Part shown: piece by piece, positions 1 to 4,631 of the stretch
How the letters are laid out: each line of letters opens with the position of its first letter
Position numbering within the stretch: position 1 is the first letter of the stretch
Assembly (NCBI GenBank): GCA_014377495.1
Contig: JACMPN010000395.1
Coordinates: 1 to 13,088, forward strand
Reading direction: 5' to 3'
Length of the DNA stretch: 13,088 nt
From: Candidatus Sericytochromatia bacterium
GTDB lineage: Bacteria > Cyanobacteriota > Sericytochromatia > JACMPN01
Notes under the pieces: generated by a model
The model's database searches: none
What the model saw: only the letters and a program-made list of their open reading frames with translations
What the model was told of the DNA's origin: nothing
Program-made: the position numbers and the translations under genes

Positions 1-62
1 CCGTAAGCGCCCCCCCCGGGGAGACCAAAACCCCCCAACCACCACGGGGCCCAGGCAGTCAT
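1..62 (-). CDS. Possible 5' end of a leftward gene running off the window edge
   Basis: On the minus strand an ATG at 62-60 opens a frame that stays open to the window edge, about 20 codons. It is preceded by a purine-rich run (AGGGGGGAGGGCGT) that could act as a ribosome binding site. The peptide begins MTAWAPWWLGGFGLPGGG, which I do not recognise. The stretch is G/C-homopolymer rich, so an open frame of this length is weak evidence. It lies downstream of the flagellin terminator on the same strand, so it would be a separate transcription unit. It may equally be non-coding. Confidence 0.2.
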   Translation of the reverse strand, partial: MTAWAPWWLGGFGLPGGGAY

Positions 63-210
63 ACGCCCTCCCCCCTGTGTCGTTTGGGGGCCAGTCTGGT
101 GGTCGGTGTGGGCCTCACATCGCGGGATGCCGGTGGCTGGCAATTCGGCCAAAAGCTGTAACAGGGCCATTGTGGCGCATTTGCCGCCGGCTCGTAGCAA
201 TGGAAATGGC

Positions 211-259
211 AAAACGCCTCAAGTGCAGGGAGCCAAAAACTCCCTGCACTTGAGGCGTT
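211..259 (-). terminator. Rho-independent terminator of the flagellin gene
   Basis: A perfect 20-bp inverted repeat (213-232 with 240-259) encloses a 7-nt loop. Read on the minus strand, the stem is followed by four T residues (complement of 211-214). It starts 25 nt after the flagellin stop codon, the expected place for a terminator. On the plus strand only two T follow the stem, so it mainly serves the leftward flagellin transcript. No other gene is seen between here and position 63. Confidence 0.8.
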
Positions 260-283
260 CATGCCGGCCCTTGGCCGGCGGGA

Positions 284-1642
284 TCAACCCCGGCCGGTAC
301 CGATGAGACCCTGTATCACTGATCGGTTAAAATCCCCTGCCTGTGAGAGCATGGCCGTGCTGGCCTGCATCTTGATCTGATCGCGGACCAGATCGGCACT
401 GGCCGCCGCCATATCGGTGTCGAGGATCCGACTTTGACTGGCGGCCATGTTCTGGCCGCCCAACTGCATGTTTGAGACATTGTGTTCGAGGCGGTTTTCG
501 AGGGAGCCGAACTTGGCCCGTGAGGTGTTGACGGAGGCCAGGGCGGCATCGATCCGGTTGAAGTAGTCTGTCGCGACAGCGGCGCGGGTGGAGGCCCCCG
601 GGTTGTCGATGCGGGTGAGGTCGATGCCGAGCAGGTTCAGGCCAAAGGCCGAGGCTTCGGGGAGTTCGAACCGGACGGTCTGCCCCTCATTGGGGCCGAG
701 ATGGAAGTACACGGCATGGGGTGAGCGGGGGTCCTGCAGGCCGTTGGACTCTGTTACCCGAACGAAGCTCTGCACCGTGATGTCGAACGTCGCCCCCGGG
801 GTGATTGGCGGAGCCCCGCCGACAGCCGGGCTGTTGTTGTCGATGATCAACGTCTGCGGCCCGGCGATCGGACTGGTGAACGTCATTGTCTCGATGGGGG
901 TATTGGTGCCCGAATAGCTGTAGTCGGTCATCGCTGCCGCGATCAGCGGACCGTCGACTGGATCAGTGTTCGCAATCGCCGTGCCGCCAGTGTTGCCGTT
1001 GAGCACCGAGGGCGGCGGGGCGGTGGCGTCCAGCGCCTGAGAACCGACGAGCACGCCACTGGCGAACTGGACATTGAGGTCCGGGAATGGATTGCCCAGG
1101 GCGAACTCGCTGCTGAAATCCGCCGTGGCTGTCGTCCGGATCGTATCGGAGGGGATCGTGAAGGACACCGACGTCATGCCGTTGGGCGGGACGGTCATCG
1201 TGAACGTGTTCGTGACGGTGTAGAACTCACGCAGCCGGCGCAGGAGGATCTTGCCGTTGAATTCTGTGTTCGTGGCAATCTCGTCGATGCCGTCGATGAT
1301 GTGGACCACTTCGGCCTGCATCTTCTCGCGGTCGGCGGCCGTGTAGGTGTCATTATTCGCTTGCACAAGCAGTTCGCGCAGCCGCCGGAGGTTTTCGGCG
1401 ATCTGGGACATGCCGCCCTCGCCGGTGCGCAGGAGATTCATGCTGTCTTGGGAGTTACCGACCGCCTGAGCCGTCCCGCGGATCTGGCTCTCAAGACCGC
1501 TGCTGATCGCCAAACCAGCCGCGTCATCAGCTGCACGGTTGATGCGCAGTCCGCTGGACAGACGCTCTACACTGCGCTTGAGGTCGACCGTCGCGTTATA
1601 AAACGGGACCATCGACAGTGATCCGCCATTGAGCGTAATCAC
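284..1642 (-). CDS. fliC: Flagellin
   Basis: The 452-residue protein is the structural subunit of the flagellar filament, exported through the flagellar type III apparatus. The N-terminal D0/D1 region (about 1-135) contains the hallmark segment LSSGLRINRAADDAAGLAIS (28-47) and ends in TNTEFNGKILL. The C-terminal D1/D0 region (about 355-452) contains SRILDTDMAAASADLVRDQI. Between them lies a Ser/Thr/Gly/Pro-rich variable section of about 220 residues, probably surface-exposed D2/D3. The start is GTG at 1642, six nt after a strong AGGAGG. The extreme N-terminus (MITLNGGSLSMVPFYNATVD) differs from the common MxINTNxxAL, and the C-terminus carries GTGRG after the usual final hydrophobic residues. 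No other flagellar gene is present, so this is an isolated flagellin locus. The family call is certain; fliC versus another flagellin symbol is only a convention. Confidence 0.95.
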   Translation of the reverse strand: MITLNGGSLSMVPFYNATVDLKRSVERLSSGLRINRAADDAAGLAISSGLESQIRGTAQAVGNSQDSMNLLRTGEGGMSQIAENLRRLRELLVQANNDTYTAADREKMQAEVVHIIDGIDEIATNTEFNGKILLRRLREFYTVTNTFTMTVPPNGMTSVSFTIPSDTIRTTATADFSSEFALGNPFPDLNVQFASGVLVGSQALDATAPPPSVLNGNTGGTAIANTDPVDGPLIAAAMTDYSYSGTNTPIETMTFTSPIAGPQTLIIDNNSPAVGGAPPITPGATFDITVQSFVRVTESNGLQDPRSPHAVYFHLGPNEGQTVRFELPEASAFGLNLLGIDLTRIDNPGASTRAAVATDYFNRIDAALASVNTSRAKFGSLENRLEHNVSNMQLGGQNMAASQSRILDTDMAAASADLVRDQIKMQASTAMLSQAGDFNRSVIQGLIGTGRG

Positions 1643-1709
1643 ACGGCTCCTCCTGAGGTTGTGGCCGGCTCAACGTCCCTGTTGAACCAAAACTTCGACC
1701 AACATCCCC

Positions 1710-1738
1710 ATATTATCAGGGCCAGCCGGAAATCTCAA
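1710..1738 (-). promoter_or_regulatory. Candidate sigma70-type promoter for flagellin
   Basis: On the minus strand TTGAGA (complement of 1733-1738, five of six matches to TTGACA) is followed after 17 nt by TAATAT (1710-1715). TGA sits immediately upstream of the -10, as in an extended -10. An overlapping GATAAT could serve with a 15-nt spacer. The predicted start lies about 60 nt upstream of the GTG. A sigma28-like GCCGATAA was looked for; only CCTGATAA is present, without a good TAAA box, so control by the housekeeping sigma factor looks likelier. Confidence 0.45.
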
Positions 1739-1835
1739 CCGTCGACATGGCGCTGTGCCCCGCGTTTGCCAGAATGTGCCTGCCCAATGCCCTATGCCTA
1801 GTGAGCGCTTGCCATACGGCGGTTCTGCCGGATGA

Positions 1836-1891
1836 TTTGTAACGAATTATTGCGCTAAGGCCGGAGCCAGCCTATAATAATCCGTAACAAA
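1836..1891. repeat. Imperfect 16-bp inverted repeat bracketing the DUF1257 promoter
   Basis: The left arm TTTGTAACGAATTATT (1836-1851) and right arm AATAATCCGTAACAAA (1876-1891) are reverse complements at 14 of 16 positions, with centres 40 bp apart. The left arm overlaps the start of the -35 hexamer; the right arm overlaps most of the -10 and runs into the probable transcription start. This geometry fits a two-site operator, but no regulator is known, and a structural or chance origin cannot be excluded. Confidence 0.45.
1850..1878 (+). promoter_or_regulatory. Sigma70-type promoter of the DUF1257 gene
   Basis: TTGCGC (1850-1855) and a perfect TATAAT (1873-1878) are separated by the optimal 17 nt. 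The predicted transcript would start near 1885, giving a leader of about 85 nt before the ATG at 1971. The weak -35 and the flanking inverted repeat suggest that this promoter could be regulated. Confidence 0.65.
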
Positions 1892-1970
1892 AGCGCCGGG
1901 GGACTCGCTGTCATGGAGGATCTCCCTGGCTGCCGAGCGCCGGGGTGGGTTCTGCCGGAAAGGAGCCATC

Positions 1971-2357
1971 ATGTCTCATTTCACGCGGGTGAAAAGTCGG
2001 ATCTTCGATCGGGTGGCATTGGAGGAAGCCCTCAAGGACCTCAATCACCGCATCGCCCCGTTGAACGTTATCAACGGCTGGCAAGGTGCGTCCCGCAAAG
2101 CCGACATGGTCGCCAAGACCAGTGGCCCGTATGACATCGGGTTCATCAAGGCGGCGGACGGGTCTTACGACATCGTCGCCGACTGGTGGGGCGTGCGGAC
2201 GACGACGGGCATCGAGCAGGAGCGGTTCGTCAATCAGGTGACCCAGCGCTATGCGTATCGCAAGGTCATCGGCGAGGTGTCCCGCCACGGCTTCGAAGTG
2301 ACGGAGCAGGAGACCTGCTCGGATGCCAGCATCCGGGTCGCCGTCCGCAAGTGGTAG
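1971..2357 (+). CDS. ycf35: DUF1257 (Ycf35-like) protein
   Basis: The 128-residue protein fits the Ycf35/DUF1257 family (PF06868 as I recall it), which is conserved in cyanobacteria and some plastids and has no established biochemical role. Family hallmarks are the start MSHFTRVKSRI, the central YDIGF and YDIVADWWG, the segment FVNQVTQRYAY (about 85-95), and the terminal SIRVAVRKW. Length is normal for the family. The start is fixed by AAAGGAG at 1959-1965, five nt before the ATG. The stop is TAG exactly at the usual C-terminus, so TAG is a genuine stop in this genome. The gene stands alone behind its own promoter and is divergent from flagellin. No signal peptide or membrane segment is seen, so it is probably cytoplasmic. 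The family is confident; the function is unknown. Confidence 0.9.
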   Translation: MSHFTRVKSRIFDRVALEEALKDLNHRIAPLNVINGWQGASRKADMVAKTSGPYDIGFIKAADGSYDIVADWWGVRTTTGIEQERFVNQVTQRYAYRKVIGEVSRHGFEVTEQETCSDASIRVAVRKW

Positions 2358-2379
2358 GAGAGCCGGTTTCAGGAGGCCC

Positions 2380-2466
2380 ATGACGGGTGTCGCCGCCACC
2401 TGGCGGGCAATGCTTGCCTGGCAGTCGACATGGGCTGGCGTGTGGCCAAGGTCCCTTTGGACCTAG
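2380..2466 (+). CDS. Possible Trp-rich 28-codon leader-like ORF
   Basis: An ATG at 2380 lies three nt after a perfect AGGAGG (2371-2376), 22 nt downstream of the DUF1257 stop. It opens 28 codons ending in TAG at 2464-2466. Five of 28 residues are Trp (positions 8, 14, 18, 23, 27). The final codons and stop lie in a small hairpin (2449-2464), and further hairpins plus a terminator follow. This looks like a leader peptide, but no tryptophan gene follows, TGG codons arise easily in GC-rich DNA, and the spacing after the ribosome site is short. It may not be translated. Confidence 0.25.
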   Translation: MTGVAATWRAMLAWQSTWAGVWPRSLWT

Positions 2467-2570
2467 TGCCAATGACCGGCCCCAAGGCGGCTCGCCCTGA
2501 ACCCCCGGAAACCCACTCTCGCATGAGCGGTTTCCACCGACCCTGCCGGCGGCACCGGCCGCAGGCACTG
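2449..2570 (+). ncRNA. Candidate structured RNA or structured 3' UTR after DUF1257
   Basis: Successive helices can be drawn by eye. AGGTCC 2449-2454 pairs with GGACCT 2459-2464. GGAAACC 2507-2513 pairs with GGTTTCC 2529-2535, with an inner CTC/GAG pairing and a 6-nt loop. CCTGC 2542-2546 pairs with GCAGG 2561-2565. AGTGCC 2465-2470 could pair with GGCACT 2564-2569 and close a multi-branch structure, competing with the outermost pairs of the preceding helix. The rho-independent terminator follows at once. No matching RNA family was recognised (not 6S, SRP RNA, tmRNA or RNase P RNA). It could be a DUF1257 3' UTR, an independent small RNA, or an attenuator. Confidence 0.35.
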
Positions 2571-2571
2571 G

Positions 2572-2597
2572 AGCCCCCGATTGCGGGGGCTTTTTTT
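2572..2597 (+). terminator. Strong rho-independent terminator
   Basis: AGCCCCCG (2572-2579) pairs with CGGGGGCT (2584-2591) around the loop ATTG, and seven T residues follow (2591-2597). It ends the DUF1257 transcript and any small RNA embedded in its downstream region. Confidence 0.92.
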
Positions 2598-2961
2598 ATG
2601 GGTGTCACCGCTGCTTGGCCGTCACCGGATCCGTCGGCCATGCCCGTCGCCGTCTGTTCCGGTGACGGCCACGGGGCCTTGCCAGACGGTGCCGCACCCT
2701 TGCTGCATCCTGCCGGGTGCGGGGCGCACAAGGCCCGGCTGGCCAGCGCTTGAGCAGTCGCAATGCCGCGAAGCGGGTGGTGGCCATTCATGGCGTCGGA
2801 CGGCTCTATCAGCTAATTGTAGGGAATTGTTACGTGTCTTTTAAAGACGGATCAAGTGTTCGACCCATGTCTTATACTCAAAACTCAAACCGTCGTATCA
2901 ATGCCGCCGGCCAAACTCACGTCACAATCGCCCACGACACCCAAAAGGAACCCACACCCTG
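2598..2961. other. Gene-free stretch with two long hairpins
   Basis: I see no convincing gene in these 364 bp; open frames here have no ribosome site or recognisable product. The stretch holds a perfect 14-bp inverted repeat (2616-2629 with 2658-2671, 28-nt loop) and a perfect 8-bp one (2692-2699 with 2715-2722, 15-nt loop). Neither is followed by a T run. From about 2810 the composition becomes AT-richer and promoter-like. TATACT at 2873-2878 is a plausible -10 for the next gene, without a matching -35. TTGTTACG at 2828-2835 resembles the arms of the inverted repeat upstream of DUF1257. Confidence 0.5.
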
Positions 2962-3267
2962 ATGGTTACCGAAAGCCTGACCGCCGAGCATGAGTCCAGC
3001 AAGCTGGGGCAATACTGCCACAAAATGAACCGTCGGCTGCTGAAGGCCAAGTTCGCCCGCATCGATTTCGACGAGCGGATTTCGCTGGCCGGTTCCGCCT
3101 GGTTCTTTGACCGGCAACCCGTGATCCAGGCGGACCGGAGTGGCGGTCATCAGCCGACCGGCACGTTGCCGGCGTTCATGGCTTACACAGTCAACGAGTA
3201 TGGTGGCGTGGACAACCTGTTGCGCTTCATGGACATCAAGGTCGACTTCGTCCTCTCGCTGTCCTGA
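2962..3267 (+). CDS. Hypothetical 101-residue protein
   Basis: I do not recognise this gene. Codon use is typical of the window, with mostly G or C in third positions and no rare-codon clusters, which supports real coding. The start ATG at 2962 follows AAAGGA (2944-2949) at a rather long 12-nt distance. The product has no signal peptide or membrane helix. A basic patch with one Cys (HKMNRRLLKAKF, about 20-31) is followed by an Ile/Phe/Asp-rich segment, and the C-terminus is hydrophobic (VDFVLSLS). It may be cytoplasmic. It is followed by the interrupted secreted-protein frame 45 nt downstream, and the two may once have been co-transcribed. An overlapping leftward frame of similar length is judged a shadow. 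Confidence 0.6.
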   Translation: MVTESLTAEHESSKLGQYCHKMNRRLLKAKFARIDFDERISLAGSAWFFDRQPVIQADRSGGHQPTGTLPAFMAYTVNEYGGVDNLLRFMDIKVDFVLSLS

Positions 3268-3312
3268 TCCGCCGTTGGCGTTCCACCCAGCCGGGAAGAG
3301 GCATGCGCCGGA

Positions 3313-3951
3313 ATGATCATATTGGTTGCTTGATCGCTCGCCCTGCCCATTTGGCTGGTCGTCGGCCCGCCTTTGCCGGCGCCCGCTTGGGCCGATGCGT
3401 TGTCCGATGGGATCAGCGCTTGGCAGGCCGAGCCATTGCTGCAGGCAGCCGCCAGGGCCGCCCCCCGGGACTCCCCGCCATTGCAGCGCCTGTTCCAGCT
3501 TTACAGGCGGACGATGGATCCTGGGGCTGACGCCGGGGTGCTGGCTTAGCTGCAGCACCTGCAACACCCTCAGGCCAACCCGACTGCGGCACCCAGACTG
3601 CCCACGGCCGCCGCCAAGCCGAAAAGCACTATCCGCCTCCACAGCACCTCAATGCCCAAGGCGGCGGACGCCCAAGTGGACATTGGCACCTTCGAGTCGC
3701 TGGTGTCGGATCATCCGGTGCCGGCAGAGGCTGCATCAGTCGCTTCCAACTAGCGTCAGGTCAAGATCCGGCAGTTCGAAGCTGGCATCGCCGCACTGCG
3801 TGATTCTCTTAGCCGCTTGCAGGCGACAACGGGCTTCCACGGTCGGGCGCCAGCCAACGTCCGGCAGATGTCAGACGCCCTGCAGGAAAAACTGCGGCAC
3901 CAGACCAACATGATGATGTCTTTCAAGCACGAGCTCGGCGAAACCCCCTAA
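3313..3951 (+). pseudogene. Secreted-protein frame interrupted by three in-frame stops
   Basis: One continuous frame of 212 sense-like codons runs from ATG 3313 to TAA 3949-3951, broken by TGA at 3331 (codon 7), TAG at 3547 (codon 79) and TAG at 3751 (codon 147). The N-terminus reads as a signal peptide: MIILVA, stop, then SLALPIWLVVGPPLPAPAWA, with a cleavage-like AWA-D. The middle is Ala/Pro/Gln-rich. The C-terminal 65 residues are charged and helix-like (QFEAGIAALRDSLSRLQ ... MSDALQEKLRHQ). All three stops can be explained by a single C-to-T change (CGA to TGA, CAG to TAG twice). An upstream ATG at 3303, nearer the GGGAAGAGG ribosome site, lies in another frame; a one-base indel there would give an MRR- n-region. 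No homologous family is recognised. It is most likely a recent pseudogene; sequencing error or readthrough is less likely. Confidence 0.6.
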
Positions 3952-3957
3952 ATAGGG

Positions 3958-4353
3958 TTACGGCTGGTTTTGAACCAGTTCCGGGAAGACCGTCGGATCC
4001 ATGTCGGCGGCAGCGAAGTTGCCTTCGATGAGCAGGATCGACTTGGCAACGGCGTCCGGGATCGAGTGGATGAAGCCGCCTTCGTTCCAGGTGGTGGTCG
4101 CCTTGATGTTGATCAGCTTGTCGCAGATGAGCCGGGTCGGGATCCCCTGCTTGAGCATGCCCGAGGCGAGCATCCCGACGGCCTCGCAGAGAGAAAACAG
4201 GTCGGAACCCGGTCGGTCGCCGACGACGAAGATCTCCCGCACCCCGTCGGCGTCGGAATTGACGGTGACGAAACACTTGTGGTCACCGATCTGCCATTGG
4301 AAGGTCATGCCAGCCAGGCGCTGTGGCCGGTTGCGGACGGGATCGCGCATCAT
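3958..4353 (-). CDS. Stand-alone TSCPD-domain protein (ribonucleotide reductase C-terminal domain-like)
   Basis: The 131-residue product resembles the TSCPD domain found at the C-terminus of some class II ribonucleotide reductases and also as separate small proteins. Aligning features are RPQRLAG (9-15), FVTVNSDADGVREIFV, the helix LCEAVGMLASGMLKQGIP, and TTWNEGGFIHSIPDAVAKSI. The cysteines I expect in this family (GC near the first strand, the Cys after the LxxI helix, and SCPDA) are replaced, for example SIPDA for SCPDA. Metal binding is therefore doubtful. I chose ATG 4353: AAGGA ends nine nt upstream and the probable promoter (4412-4441) excludes longer starts up to 4431. It converges on the interrupted frame, which ends seven nt away. 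The function is uncertain, perhaps regulatory or structural in nucleotide metabolism. Confidence 0.7.
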   Translation of the reverse strand: MMRDPVRNRPQRLAGMTFQWQIGDHKCFVTVNSDADGVREIFVVGDRPGSDLFSLCEAVGMLASGMLKQGIPTRLICDKLINIKATTTWNEGGFIHSIPDAVAKSILLIEGNFAAADMDPTVFPELVQNQP

Positions 4354-4411
4354 TCTCGGGATTCCTTGCGTCAGGGCATGGGACGGGTGAGACCAACTGC
4401 GATTGGTTCTG

Positions 4412-4441
4412 ATTGTAACGCCCCTGCACATATGCCGTCAG
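4412..4441 (-). promoter_or_regulatory. Candidate promoter of the TSCPD gene
   Basis: On the minus strand CTGACG (complement of 4436-4441) precedes TACAAT (4412-4417, five of six matches) with an 18-nt spacer. The start would fall near 4405, about 50 nt before the chosen ATG. The -10 overlaps TTGTAACG (4413-4420), an octamer also present in the left arm of the inverted repeat upstream of DUF1257. Confidence 0.45.
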
Positions 4442-4631
4442 GAACACGGCGCCGGTCTTCCCCGTCTCCAGGCAGGCCCGCAGTCGGATGGTCCTTAGGG
4501 GCGACGACACCGAGTTTTACCTGATCAGGCGCAGGCAGGGCCGCTGTGGGCCGGCTTATTGTGGCATGCTGTGGGCGTTGCACGGACCGACACTTAGTCT
4601 GGCGCACGGTTATCGACGGAAAGGGCGTGTG

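Noticed and set aside
63..210. Riboswitch-like region upstream of the possible edge gene
   Set aside because: I looked for c-di-GMP and cobalamin riboswitch cores on the minus strand and found no consistent match; only short fortuitous helices are present.
2917..3642. 241-residue leftward open frame opposite the orphan gene and the interrupted frame
   Set aside because: Gly/Gln/Arg-rich low-complexity product with no ribosome site; the plus strand carries better coding features, including a signal peptide.
3326..3913. 195-codon rightward frame overlapping the interrupted secreted-protein frame
   Set aside because: Its product is Pro/Arg/Cys/Ser-rich without any domain, as expected for an out-of-frame reading; the signal peptide and helical C-terminus lie in the other frame. 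If it proved real, the pseudogene call would fall.
3313..3951. Amber or opal recoding (alternative genetic code) to explain the internal stops
   Set aside because: TAG and TGA are used as normal terminal stops in neighbouring genes (TAG for DUF1257 and the amidohydrolase, TGA for flagellin and the OstA-like gene), so a global reassignment does not fit.
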